Source: DATMYQ01 sp035560935 (GTDB lineage: Bacteria > Bacillota > Negativicutes > Sporomusales > Sporomusaceae). From it: a stretch of 56,837 nt of DNA. Of this stretch, positions 16,210-24,510 are shown in pieces (positions within the stretch are counted from its first letter, which is position 1; each line of letters starts with the position of its first letter). The notes beneath the pieces were generated by a model. The model was not told the DNA's origin and did no database searches. It saw nothing but the letters and a program-made list of their open reading frames with translations. The position numbers and the translations under genes are program-made. The stretch spans positions 1-56,837 of the forward strand of contig DATMYQ010000069.1 of NCBI GenBank assembly GCA_035560935.1. Reading direction: 5' to 3'.

Positions 16210-16368
16210 GAAAACAGTGTGAATGGTCGGCGTTGCTTGCGGACACTGTTTCTGCATACAATATGAATACACGCAGCATTGGGAAAGTGCGGACAGCATT
16301 TCCCGACACTGAAACAGGGGGTCACTTTAAACGGTGGGAATGACCCTGGACAGAGAGGAGGAAATAAG

Positions 16369-16572
16369 ATGCCGAAAGTTGTTGTGGCTGCGGATCGCTG
16401 CAAAAGCTGCGGTCTGTGTGTGGATGTTTGTCCGAAGACTATTCTGGCTATTGGGGACAAACCAAATTCCAAAGGCTATTACCCGGTAGCGGTGACGGAT
16501 GAGGAAGAATGCCAGGGCTGCGGTCTTTGCGGACTGGTCTGTCCCGATCTGGTGCTGGAAGTGTACAAATAA
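16369..16572 (+). CDS. Ferredoxin subunit (2x[4Fe-4S]) of a 2-oxoacid:ferredoxin oxidoreductase
   Basis: 67 residues; ATG 16369 follows AGAGGAGG. Two complete cluster motifs are present: CKSCGLCVDVCPK and CQGCGLCGLVCPD, eight cysteines in all, holding two [4Fe-4S] clusters. This is the delta-type subunit that passes electrons from the thiamine-bound intermediate to soluble ferredoxin. It leads the operon delta-alpha-beta-gamma. A paralogue of the same size starts the second operon at 54153. Confidence 0.92.
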   Translation: MPKVVVAADRCKSCGLCVDVCPKTILAIGDKPNSKGYYPVAVTDEEECQGCGLCGLVCPDLVLEVYK

Positions 16573-16607
16573 GCCGAAACCTGTAATAAGGAGAGGAATG
16601 TGACGCG

Positions 16608-17678
16608 ATGACAAAAGTTCTGATGAAAGGGAACGAATTTATTGCGGAAGCCGCAATCCGGGCGGGCTGTAATTTATTCTTCGGATACCCCATTACTCCG
16701 TCCACCGAAGTGGTGGAGTACCTGGCCAAACACTTTCCCAAGGCCGGCGGTACGGTGCTGCAGGCTGAGTGCGAGGTCAGCGCCATCAATATGTGCTGTG
16801 GGGCTGCCGCGGCCGGAAAACGGGTTATGACCGCTTCCTCCGGCCTGGGCATCAGCCTGAAGCAGGAGGGATTATCGCACGCGGCGGCCAATCAGCTGCC
16901 GATTGTGGTGGTTAATATCAGCCGGGCCGGCCCCGGGCTGGGTGGACTGGGAGCCAGCCAGGCCGACTATTTTCAGTCGACCAAAGGCGGCGGCCACGGG
17001 GATTATCGCCTGATTGTACTGGCGCCTTCCCGGGCCCAGGAAATGTACGATATGACTATGGAAGCTTTTGCCCTGGCGGATAAGCACCGTAATCCGGTGA
17101 TGATCCTGGCGGAAGGATTTCTGGGACAGATGATGGAACCGGCCGAGCTCAAGGATCCGGCGCCGGCGGCGCTGCCGGCCAAGGACTGGACCGTGGGCCA
17201 TTCCGCCGGACGCGCCAAACGTTTTATCGCCAGCTATGGTCTGACCAATGAACAATGTGAGGCCAATTGCCTGGTCTGGGAAGAAAAATACCGCAAGATC
17301 CGGGAGACGGAGCAGCGTTGGGAAGAATTTCATACCGAAGACGCCGAGTACCTGCTGGTGGGTTACGGCACCTGCGGCCGTATCGCCAAAAGCGTGGTGC
17401 TGAAAGCGCGGCAGCAGGGGCTGAAAGTGGGTCTGATCCGGCCGATTACCCTCTGGCCGTTTCCCGAAAAAGCTTTTGTTCCGTTCCGCAATAAGCTGAA
17501 AGGCGTGCTGACGGTGGAACTGAGCGCCGGACAGATGGTGGAGGATGTCAATCTGGCGCTGCAGTGCAGCGTGCCGTCTCATTTCTATGGACGTCAGGGC
17601 GGAGTGCTGCCCAGCGATAACGAACTGTTGGGGCAGATGCTGAAGGCGTTTCAGCTGAAGTTGCCGGAGGGAGTGTAA
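16608..17678 (+). CDS. vorB: Branched-chain 2-oxoacid:ferredoxin oxidoreductase, alpha subunit (VorB type)
   Basis: 356 residues. The pyrimidine-binding domain carries YPITPSTE near the N-terminus, and the segment AECEVSAINMCCGAAAAGKR followed by GLGGLGASQADYFQ and KGGGHGDYRL is the VorB signature, distinguishing it from 2-oxoglutarate (Kor) enzymes. A C-terminal transketolase-C-like domain follows. With the other three subunits it oxidatively decarboxylates branched-chain 2-oxoacids to acyl-CoA and reduced ferredoxin in the cytoplasm, used in amino-acid fermentation. AAGGAGAGG precedes it. The beta subunit gene follows after 3 bases. Substrate range is inferred from the family. Confidence 0.88.
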   Translation: MTKVLMKGNEFIAEAAIRAGCNLFFGYPITPSTEVVEYLAKHFPKAGGTVLQAECEVSAINMCCGAAAAGKRVMTASSGLGISLKQEGLSHAAANQLPIVVVNISRAGPGLGGLGASQADYFQSTKGGGHGDYRLIVLAPSRAQEMYDMTMEAFALADKHRNPVMILAEGFLGQMMEPAELKDPAPAALPAKDWTVGHSAGRAKRFIASYGLTNEQCEANCLVWEEKYRKIRETEQRWEEFHTEDAEYLLVGYGTCGRIAKSVVLKARQQGLKVGLIRPITLWPFPEKAFVPFRNKLKGVLTVELSAGQMVEDVNLALQCSVPSHFYGRQGGVLPSDNELLGQMLKAFQLKLPEGV

Positions 17679-17681
17679 AGC

Positions 17682-18434
17682 ATGAAAAAAGTATTTACGA
17701 AAACCAAGGGACTGACGGACCTTCCCTTTCACTATTGCCCCGGCTGTACGCACGGCATCATTCACCGGCTGGTGGGTGAGGTGCTGGAGGAGCTGGATAT
17801 CATGGATACAACGGTGGGTGTCGCCTCCGTCGGCTGCTCGGCGTTTGCGATGGCTTATTTTAACTGTGATTTCGTGCAGGCACTGCATGGCCGGGCGGCA
17901 GCCGTCGCCAGCGGTGTCAAGCGGTCACTGCCGGATCATACAGTATTTACCTATCAGGGAGACGGCGACATGGCGGCCATCGGGACTTCCCATGCTTTTC
18001 ACGCCGCCGCCCGGGGTGAAAAAATTACCGCTATCATGGTTAACAACGCCATTTACGGCATGACCGGCGGCCAGATGGCTCCCACCACGCTGGAAGGACA
18101 AAAAACCAGCACCAGCCCTTACGGGCGGGATTGTTCCCAGATGGGTTATCCCATCGATTTTCCCAAAGCGCTGGCAACCTTGCCGGGAGCCGTCTATGTG
18201 GCGGCGGTGTCCGTGGATTCGCCGAAAAATATCCTGAAGGCGAAACGGGCGCTGAAACGGGCCTTCCAGGTGCAACAGGCCGGGCTGGGATTTTCCCTGG
18301 TCAGTTTCCTGTCCACCTGTCCCACTAACTGGGGTCTGTCGCCGGTAGACAGCCTGCAGTGGTTGCGGGATCACATGATGCCGGTATATGAGATGGGCGA
18401 GATCAAAGTGACGGAAGAGGTGAAGGCGCTATGA
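17682..18434 (+). CDS. vorA: 2-oxoacid:ferredoxin oxidoreductase, beta (thiamine diphosphate) subunit
   Basis: 250 residues. The thiamine diphosphate/Mg2+ motif is visible as QGDGDMAAIG ending in NNAIYGMTGGQMAPTT. Cysteines at FHYCPGCTHG near the N-terminus match the conserved CPGCxHG of this subunit. It binds the cofactor at the interface with the alpha subunit. Spaced 3 nt from alpha and overlapping gamma by 4 nt (ATGA), so strictly co-translated. The second operon's beta subunit (55501-56316) has the same motifs but a different body. Confidence 0.9.
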   Translation: MKKVFTKTKGLTDLPFHYCPGCTHGIIHRLVGEVLEELDIMDTTVGVASVGCSAFAMAYFNCDFVQALHGRAAAVASGVKRSLPDHTVFTYQGDGDMAAIGTSHAFHAAARGEKITAIMVNNAIYGMTGGQMAPTTLEGQKTSTSPYGRDCSQMGYPIDFPKALATLPGAVYVAAVSVDSPKNILKAKRALKRAFQVQQAGLGFSLVSFLSTCPTNWGLSPVDSLQWLRDHMMPVYEMGEIKVTEEVKAL

Positions 18435-18964
18435 TGGACAAAATCGTACTGTCCGGTTTTGGCGGGCAGGGAGTGATGTTTGTCGGCAAAGTGCTGGCCT
18501 ACGCCGGCTTGCTGGATGAGCGGGAAGTGTGCTGGATTCCGTCCTATGGACCGGAAATGCGCGGCGGTACTGCCAATTGCGCGGTCATCATCGCCGATGA
18601 GGAAATCTATTCTCCGGTGGTGGAACAGGCGGATTGCGGCATTGTGCTGAACCAGCCTTCCTATGACAAATTTCTGCCGCGGATCAAAGCCGGCGGGGCG
18701 CTGGTGGTCAACAGCTCCATCATTGACATGGCGGTTTCACGGGACGATATCACGATTCTGGCGGTTCCGGCCAGCGAAATTGCCAATTCGCTGGGCGCGC
18801 CCAATATTGCCAACATGGTTTGCCTAGGCGCGTTGCTGAGCAAATTACAACTGACCGATTACCGCAGCATTGAAAAAGCGATGGACGCGGTGGTCGGCAA
18901 GAAAAAGCCGGAATTATACGAAGTCAACCTGGCGGCTGTGAAAAAAGGCGGCGACTGCGCATAG
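18431..18964 (+). CDS. 2-oxoacid:ferredoxin oxidoreductase, gamma subunit
   Basis: 177 residues. The N-terminus SGFGGQGVMFVGKVLAYAGL and the following SYGPEMRGGTANCAVII are the conserved gamma-domain signature (pyruvate ferredoxin oxidoreductase gamma family), which binds CoA. It completes the delta-alpha-beta-gamma set. It ends 33 bases before a shared terminator with the convergent chemoreceptor gene. Confidence 0.92.
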   Translation: MMDKIVLSGFGGQGVMFVGKVLAYAGLLDEREVCWIPSYGPEMRGGTANCAVIIADEEIYSPVVEQADCGIVLNQPSYDKFLPRIKAGGALVVNSSIIDMAVSRDDITILAVPASEIANSLGAPNIANMVCLGALLSKLQLTDYRSIEKAMDAVVGKKKPELYEVNLAAVKKGGDCA

Positions 18965-18996
18965 GCAAAGGGTACGCTTGATTGTAGAAAATAAAG

Positions 18997-19037
18997 AAAA
19001 AACCTTCCGGCGGACATTGTCCGCCGGAAGGTTTTTT
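18997..19037. terminator. Bidirectional terminator between vor operon and chemoreceptor
   Basis: AAAAAACCTTCCGGCGGACA (18997-19016) and its exact complement (19018-19037) form a 20-bp stem with A- and T-runs at both ends, serving both convergent units. Confidence 0.9.
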
Positions 19038-19066
19038 GCACTTAGGCAGCGGTTTCTTTCGCGCTT

Positions 19067-21100
19067 TTAGCGGATCCGGAAGCGAGCGGCCGACTGATTC
19101 AAACCGGCTGCCGTATCGTTGAGCGCGCCGGTCGCCCGGGAAATCTCGGCCAGCGCCTGGCTGACGTCCACTGTTCCTTTGGAAATGACCTGGGTTCCCG
19201 CCGCGCTTTCCTCGATAGTGGAAGCCACCGATTCGATCGCTTTATTAATTTCGCCCATTTCTTCGGACACCTGCCGCAATTTGTTGCCGATGTCGCCGGT
19301 GATGTTCAGGAAAGCGTCCGCATCTTTTTTGTATTGTTCACCGACGTTGACAAACGCGTCATAATCCTTGCGAACAGTGCCATTGATGAATTGCAGCAGT
19401 TCATTGCTATTTTCCACCAGGACGCCGATGGCTTCCTGGACTTTTTTCGTCAGATCCTGAATGCCGCCGACGGCTTTGGCCGACTCTTCCGCCAGTTTGC
19501 GGACCTCTTCCGCCACCACGGCAAAGCCGCGACCCTGTTCGCCGGCCCGGGCCGCTTCGATGGCGGCGTTCAGCGCCAGTAAATTGGTCTGCCCGGCGAT
19601 GGAGGCAATGGAGGAGGCCATCTGGGAAATTTCATCAACGATCTTGGCGTCGGCAATGGCCTGCAATACCCGTCCGCTGATCTCATCATAGAGGTTTACT
19701 GCCGTTTGACGGGAATGATTGGCGCTTTGCTGCAGACTGAGCGCCTGTTGCTCCACCCCACGGGCCACTTCGTTGCCGGCCGCGGCGTTGTTGGCGATTT
19801 GGCTGAGGTTGGCGCCGACATTTTCCGAGGAGGCGGTAATTTCCTCGGCAGAAGCGGATACGCTTTCCAGGCCGGTGGCGACTTCGCCCGAGGAAAGGGC
19901 CACTTCATTGGACGTTTTCGCCGATCCCGCGGCGCTTTGGTTCAATTGGCCGGCGAACTGGTTGACCTGCTCGGAATTGGTCACAATTTGCCCCACCAGT
20001 TCGCGCAGATTCGCGGTCATTTGGTTGAAAGAGCGGGCCAATTGGCCCAGCTCATCCTGGGAATCGGCATTCAATGGCCGGACGGTTAAATTGCCCTGGG
20101 TGATTTCCGTGGCAAAAGCGGCCATTTCCAGCAACGGGCGGGTCATGCGCCGGGCAGTGATCCATACCACCAGACTGCTGACGAGCATGACCAGAAAAAT
20201 AGCGATGGCAATCGAGGTGACCATTTTGTTGACCGGAGCAAAAAATTCATCTTCATTGATCACAATGGCTACGCCCCAGCCGGTAACCGGCACCGGATCA
20301 TAAAAAGCGATTTTTTTGTCACCGTTGAAAACATAGCGGTAAATGCCCTGTTCACCGGAGAGGAGACGCCGGCCCAGCTCCTTGATGGTCGGATCTTCAA
20401 AGTCTTTGGTAATGTTTTTCTGCATGACAAAATCCTTGTTGGGATGCTGAATAAACGTGCCGTCTTTAGCGACCATCACACCATAACCGGATTTGCCAAA
20501 TTTCAGATTGGCGCAGATCTTTTGCACGGCCTGTAGCGTGACACCGGCGCCAATTAAGCCCTGGGGCCGGTTTTGTTCATCTTTAATGGGCGCCACTAAA
20601 AAAATCGTGGGCAGGTTGGTGGAGCGGGAAATCAGCGGCGGCGTGATTTGCGGCGGGCCGCCATTCATAATCGATTGGAAGTAGTCGCGGTTTTTAATGT
20701 CACCGGCGTTAATGCTGGTGCCGTTGCCAGACTTTATAATAGTGTGAAAGACGCCGTTGCGGTCGGAAGCGTAGATATCGGTGAAGGTTGTCGGGTATTT
20801 TTCCTGCAGGTAGAGGAAGCGGGCGGTGTTCATAGCGTCAGTTGTCGCGTAGTCGGTGTTGACCACCTTGGCCGCCGGAGTGGCGGCGATGGTTTCCGGT
20901 TCGATCAGGTGAGATTGCAGCCAGGTATTGATGCTATTGGCGGTTTCTGAGGTGGTGGCGGCCATGCTGCGGCTCAGTTCCTCTTCGACAATGGCTTTGA
21001 TGCCCAGGTAAGAATACACACCAATGGCCAACAGTCCGGCAATAATTACGGGCATAATGGAAAGCAGCATCTTTTTCTGATAGGAGAGGTTTCTGAACAT
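19067..21100 (-). CDS. Methyl-accepting chemotaxis protein with dCache sensor
   Basis: About 677 residues. ATG 21100 (MFRNLSYQKKMLLS) follows AAAGGAG by eight bases; an in-frame GTG at 21109 is less well placed. TM1 is near 12-32, then a double-Cache extracytoplasmic sensor (about 36-285; NRDYFQSIMNGG and IFLVAPIKD mark the distal module), TM2 near 290-315, HAMP, and a methyl-accepting domain with the hairpin tip QTNLLALNAAIEAARAGEQG. Cytoplasmic region close to that of the receptor at 4474. The sensor probably binds a small organic molecule; the classical Cache amino-acid motif with Trp is not seen. Monocistronic. Confidence 0.93.
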   Translation of the reverse strand: MFRNLSYQKKMLLSIMPVIIAGLLAIGVYSYLGIKAIVEEELSRSMAATTSETANSINTWLQSHLIEPETIAATPAAKVVNTDYATTDAMNTARFLYLQEKYPTTFTDIYASDRNGVFHTIIKSGNGTSINAGDIKNRDYFQSIMNGGPPQITPPLISRSTNLPTIFLVAPIKDEQNRPQGLIGAGVTLQAVQKICANLKFGKSGYGVMVAKDGTFIQHPNKDFVMQKNITKDFEDPTIKELGRRLLSGEQGIYRYVFNGDKKIAFYDPVPVTGWGVAIVINEDEFFAPVNKMVTSIAIAIFLVMLVSSLVVWITARRMTRPLLEMAAFATEITQGNLTVRPLNADSQDELGQLARSFNQMTANLRELVGQIVTNSEQVNQFAGQLNQSAAGSAKTSNEVALSSGEVATGLESVSASAEEITASSENVGANLSQIANNAAAGNEVARGVEQQALSLQQSANHSRQTAVNLYDEISGRVLQAIADAKIVDEISQMASSIASIAGQTNLLALNAAIEAARAGEQGRGFAVVAEEVRKLAEESAKAVGGIQDLTKKVQEAIGVLVENSNELLQFINGTVRKDYDAFVNVGEQYKKDADAFLNITGDIGNKLRQVSEEMGEINKAIESVASTIEESAAGTQVISKGTVDVSQALAEISRATGALNDTAAGLNQSAARFRIR

Positions 21101-21301
21101 CACAGTCACTCCTTTACAAAATTTGATGACTCTAAAGAATAGATTAGCGAAATAATGAAGGAATCCTGCTGAAGAGAGTCGGAAAAATCAATGTATTCAG
21201 AATTTGTTTTGCAAAAAGTTCCGATATAATTCCGACTCTGTTCAGACTTTTGTCAAAAAGATAGTTTATACTGAAATCAAATCTAAGGAGGTGCACGAAC
21301 A

Positions 21302-21715
21302 ATGAAAAAAACAATTGCGTTGATTATGGCAGGATTACTGGTACTGGCGGTGGGAACCGCCGTGATTGCAGCGGAGCCGGCCAAGGCCCCAATGGGCATG
21401 AATGGCATGAATTGTCCCGGCGGCCATAAAATGATGCAGCTGACGGATGAGCAGCGCCAGGAAATGTTGCCGTTGATGAATCAAATGATGGAGATTAAAA
21501 AACAAATGCTGGCCAAGCAAGTGGCCTGGGGCAATCTGACCCAGGAACAGGCGGATCAGATGATCGCTCATATGCAGGACCGGATGGCTAAAGGTCCCGG
21601 CGCTGGACCGATGATGGGCGGCCCGGGTAAAATGCATGGTGGTCACGGCGGTTTTGGCGGTCAGGGACAGACCCCGCCCTGCCTGGGACAGCAAGCCCCC
21701 GATAAAACCGAGTAA
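21302..21715 (+). CDS. Secreted Met/His-rich protein (DUF2680/Spy-like)
   Basis: 137 residues; ATG follows TAAGGAGG. Signal peptide MKKTIALIMAGLLVLAVGTA, then a Met/His/Cys segment (MGMNGMNCPGGHKMM), a helical core (LTDEQRQEMLPLMNQMMEIK and LAKQVAWGNLTQEQADQM) of the type seen in DUF2680 and Spy/CpxP-like proteins, and a Gly/His/Met-rich tail (MMGGPGKMHGGHGG). The composition suggests metal (copper-type) binding in the envelope. It lies directly upstream of a two-component system whose sensor has a similar His/Met-rich loop, suggesting a joint metal- or envelope-stress response. Metal identity is inference. Confidence 0.75.
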   Translation: MKKTIALIMAGLLVLAVGTAVIAAEPAKAPMGMNGMNCPGGHKMMQLTDEQRQEMLPLMNQMMEIKKQMLAKQVAWGNLTQEQADQMIAHMQDRMAKGPGAGPMMGGPGKMHGGHGGFGGQGQTPPCLGQQAPDKTE

Positions 21716-21731
21716 CCGGTAACGGGAAACG

Positions 21732-21767
21732 AAAAGGCCAGATTCGGCAAGCGCCGGCTGGCCTTTT
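21732..21767 (+). terminator. Terminator after the Met/His-rich gene
   Basis: AAAAGGCCAG (21732-21741) pairs with CTGGCCTTTT (21758-21767), separating this gene from the two-component operon. Confidence 0.82.
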
Positions 21768-21851
21768 CCGTCCGTCAGGGGTACAATGGATATAAATGCA
21801 GTGAGGTTTGGCGTCCGTCACGGTGTTGCGGACCGCGGGCAGGGAGGACGT

Positions 21852-23426
21852 ATGAAACTGAATTTGCAGCGAAAAATGCTGCTCAACTTTATGCTGGTGA
21901 TCGTGCTGGTGTTGGCGGGAGTGCTGACGGGACTGTCGTTTTTGATCCGGGATTATTTTATGCAGAGCAAGCAGCAGGAACTGTTGCAAAAGGGTCAGGA
22001 ATTGTCCCGGACGCTGCAGGCGTATTATGAAGGGCGGATTGACCGGAGTCAGCTGACTGGTTTTCTTGACAGCGTGGATCATTTGTTGGATGCCCGCGTC
22101 TGGGCGCTGGATACTCAGGGACAGTTGCTGGCCATGTCCACTCCGGGGCCCCGTCAGATGATGGGCGGACATGGTCCCGGACATATGGGACATGGCCGTC
22201 GTGGCGGCCCGGTGATGGCGCCGGAAAACGGGAATGGCCCACCAGCTCTGCTGGCCGGAGTTCATCGTATGGCCGGTGAGATGTGTCCGGTGTTTCAAGG
22301 GCAGATCTGGCAGCAGGTGCTGGACCATCCGTATTATGGCGAGAAGATGATGGCGGTGGGGGTGCCGGTGTTTGGCAGTGACGGCAAGGTGCTGGGCGGT
22401 GTTTTACTGAATGCGCCGGTGACCGGCATTGACGACGTCATGGAACGAATTTTTTATCATATCTTGCTGGCGGGAGTGTTGGGTGCTCTGGCGGCAATTT
22501 TTGTGGTTAACCGCCTGGCCGGCGGAATTGTCCGACCGCTGAAAACGATGCAGGAAGCCGCCGGGACTATGGCCCGGGGACAGTATGACGTCCGGGTGCC
22601 GGCCAGCGAGCGCGACGAAGTGGGGCAACTGGGCGGGGCGCTAAATTCTTTGGCCCGCGATCTGGCCGGGTTTGTGGAACGGGCGGAAAAAACCGAAAAA
22701 ATCCGCCGGGATTTTGTGGCCAACGTTTCCCATGAATTGCGCACGCCGATTACCGTAATCCGGGGTTATAGCGAGGCTATGCTGGACGGCATTGTTCAGG
22801 AACCGGAACTGCAGGAAAAATATCATCGGCTGATCGGCGCCGAAACCGTTCGTCTGGAGCGTTTAGTCAAGGATTTGCTGGATTTGAGCCGCCTGCAGTC
22901 ACCGGAAGTGCCGATGGAGATGGAAGAGGTTCCGCTGGGTGAGCTGGCTGCCGGCGTGGTGATGATGCTGCAGCCGCGGGCCCGGGAGAAAGGGTTGGAG
23001 CTGATCTGGACCGGCGAGGAGGATTTGCCACCGGTTTGGGGTAACGGCGACCGTCTGACCCAGCTGTTTTTAATCTTGCTGGATAATGCCATGAATCATA
23101 CCGCCAGTGGTGGGCAGGTAGTTCTGGCGGCGGTGCGGGAACCGCGGCAGGAGAACGGAGAATTGCTGGTCAGCGTCTCCGATACCGGCGACGGCATTCC
23201 GGCAGAAGATTTACCGTATATCTGGGAGCGGTTTTACAAAGTCGACAAGTCCCATGCCCGCACGAAAGCCGGCATGGGGCTGGGGCTTTCGCTGGCCCGG
23301 GAAATTATCGACCGGCATGGCTTCCGGGTGGAGGTGAAGAGTGAACCGGGGCAGGGAACGGTATTTCTGTTGCGGTTTCCCACTGAAAAAAATTCTGCAA
23401 GGCAAGACGGAGGTCAAACATCATGA
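21852..23426 (+). CDS. Sensor histidine kinase with Met/His-rich periplasmic loop
   Basis: 524 residues; ATG 21852 follows AGGGAGGACGT; the open frame extends to 21786 without a better site. TM1 about 10-35, an extracytoplasmic sensor (about 36-195) with a Gly/His/Met-rich insertion at about 95-127 (MMGGHGPGHMGHGRRGG), TM2 about 197-220, HAMP, HisKA with phospho-acceptor H294 in VSHELRTPITVI, and HATPase with N box LLDNAMNHT and G boxes DTGDGIPAED and GMGLGL. It overlaps the response regulator by ATGA. It resembles envelope or copper sensors of the BaeS/CusS kind; the ligand is inferred from the loop only. Confidence 0.92.
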   Translation: MKLNLQRKMLLNFMLVIVLVLAGVLTGLSFLIRDYFMQSKQQELLQKGQELSRTLQAYYEGRIDRSQLTGFLDSVDHLLDARVWALDTQGQLLAMSTPGPRQMMGGHGPGHMGHGRRGGPVMAPENGNGPPALLAGVHRMAGEMCPVFQGQIWQQVLDHPYYGEKMMAVGVPVFGSDGKVLGGVLLNAPVTGIDDVMERIFYHILLAGVLGALAAIFVVNRLAGGIVRPLKTMQEAAGTMARGQYDVRVPASERDEVGQLGGALNSLARDLAGFVERAEKTEKIRRDFVANVSHELRTPITVIRGYSEAMLDGIVQEPELQEKYHRLIGAETVRLERLVKDLLDLSRLQSPEVPMEMEEVPLGELAAGVVMMLQPRAREKGLELIWTGEEDLPPVWGNGDRLTQLFLILLDNAMNHTASGGQVVLAAVREPRQENGELLVSVSDTGDGIPAEDLPYIWERFYKVDKSHARTKAGMGLGLSLAREIIDRHGFRVEVKSEPGQGTVFLLRFPTEKNSARQDGGQTS

Positions 23427-24112
23427 GGCAAAAAACAATATTGATAGCCGATGACGATCCGCAAATCCGGGAACTGCTGAATTTGTATTTCAGTAAGGAA
23501 GATTTTGCCGTGATCGAAGCGGCGGATGGCAAAGAGGCGCTGGAAAAAGCGGGGCAGGCCCAGTTGGTGATTCTGGATATTATGATGCCGGTGATGGATG
23601 GTTTGGAAGTGTGTCGCGAATTGCGTCGGACCTCGCAGGTTCCCGTTATTATGCTGACGGCCCGGATGGAGGATGAAGACCGGATTCTCGGGCTGGAACT
23701 GGGGGCCGACGATTACATGGGCAAACCTTTTAATCCCCGGGAACTGGTGGCCCGGGTCAAGGCGGTGCTGCGGCGGACAACGGAAGGTGCGCCAGCCGGC
23801 GGGGAAGTGTTGCGGTTGCCGGAGCTGGTGATTGACATGGCCGGCTATACCGTGACCGCGTTTGGGCAGGAAGTGCTGCTCACTTCGCGGGAAATTGAAC
23901 TGTTCTACCACCTGGCCTCGCATCCGGGCCGGGTATACACACGGGAACAACTGCTGGAATCGGTTTGGGGTTATGATTATTGCGGCGACACCGGTACGGT
24001 GGATACCCATATCAAACGTTTGCGGCAAAAAATCAGCGCCGGCGGCGATGGCGCCTGGAGTATCAAGACCGTCTGGGGAGTGGGTTATAAATTTGAATTA
24101 AAGAAACCATGA
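23423..24112 (+). CDS. OmpR/PhoB-family response regulator
   Basis: 229 residues. Receiver domain with acidic pair DDD near residues 10-12, phosphorylated Asp52 in VILDIMMP, Thr/Ser in MLTAR and Lys in MGKPF; winged-helix DNA-binding domain in the second half (LTSREIELFYHLASHPGRVY, TVDTHIKRLRQKI, TVWGVGYKF). It is the cognate partner of the overlapping kinase and probably controls the Met/His-rich gene just upstream, though no repeat operator was identified. Confidence 0.94.
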   Translation: MRQKTILIADDDPQIRELLNLYFSKEDFAVIEAADGKEALEKAGQAQLVILDIMMPVMDGLEVCRELRRTSQVPVIMLTARMEDEDRILGLELGADDYMGKPFNPRELVARVKAVLRRTTEGAPAGGEVLRLPELVIDMAGYTVTAFGQEVLLTSREIELFYHLASHPGRVYTREQLLESVWGYDYCGDTGTVDTHIKRLRQKISAGGDGAWSIKTVWGVGYKFELKKP

Positions 24113-24215
24113 TTCCGCCAGGCGGTATTTTCGGTTATAATAAAAATAAGCGGCGGCGGACCTTGTTGGTGATCGCCTGCGGCAACTATTCATAAAACCA
24201 TAGGGGAGGCAATTC

Positions 24216-24467
24216 ATGACAACCTATACCACACAAGGCGTTTGTGCCAAAGAAATCAATTTTGACGTTCAGAACGGCCGGCTGAAAAACGTCCGTTTCC
24301 ACGGGGGCTGCCCGGGCAATCTGCAGGCCATCAGTATTTTATTGGAGGATATGCCGGTGGGCGATGTCATCGGCAAGTTTCGCGGCAACATTTGTCAAAA
24401 CGGAACGTCTTGTACCGACCAACTGGCCCGGGCGCTGGAAAAATATCAAAACAATACCAGCGCGTAA
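24216..24467 (+). CDS. TSCPD domain protein
   Basis: 83 residues, ATG after TAGGGGAGG. The single TSCPD domain is marked by GVCAKEINFDV, FHGGCPGNLQAISILLEDM and the C-terminal CQNGTSCTDQLARAL, with four conserved cysteines or Cys/His positions. The same domain forms the C-terminal tail of some vitamin-B12-dependent ribonucleotide reductases, but stand-alone copies (TIGR03905-type) have no assigned function. Monocistronic, between the response regulator and an M48 peptidase. Confidence 0.85.
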   Translation: MTTYTTQGVCAKEINFDVQNGRLKNVRFHGGCPGNLQAISILLEDMPVGDVIGKFRGNICQNGTSCTDQLARALEKYQNNTSA

Positions 24468-24510
24468 AGGAGCCGTGGGCAACATCTCGGCAATAGGGGA
24501 GGGATGAACG

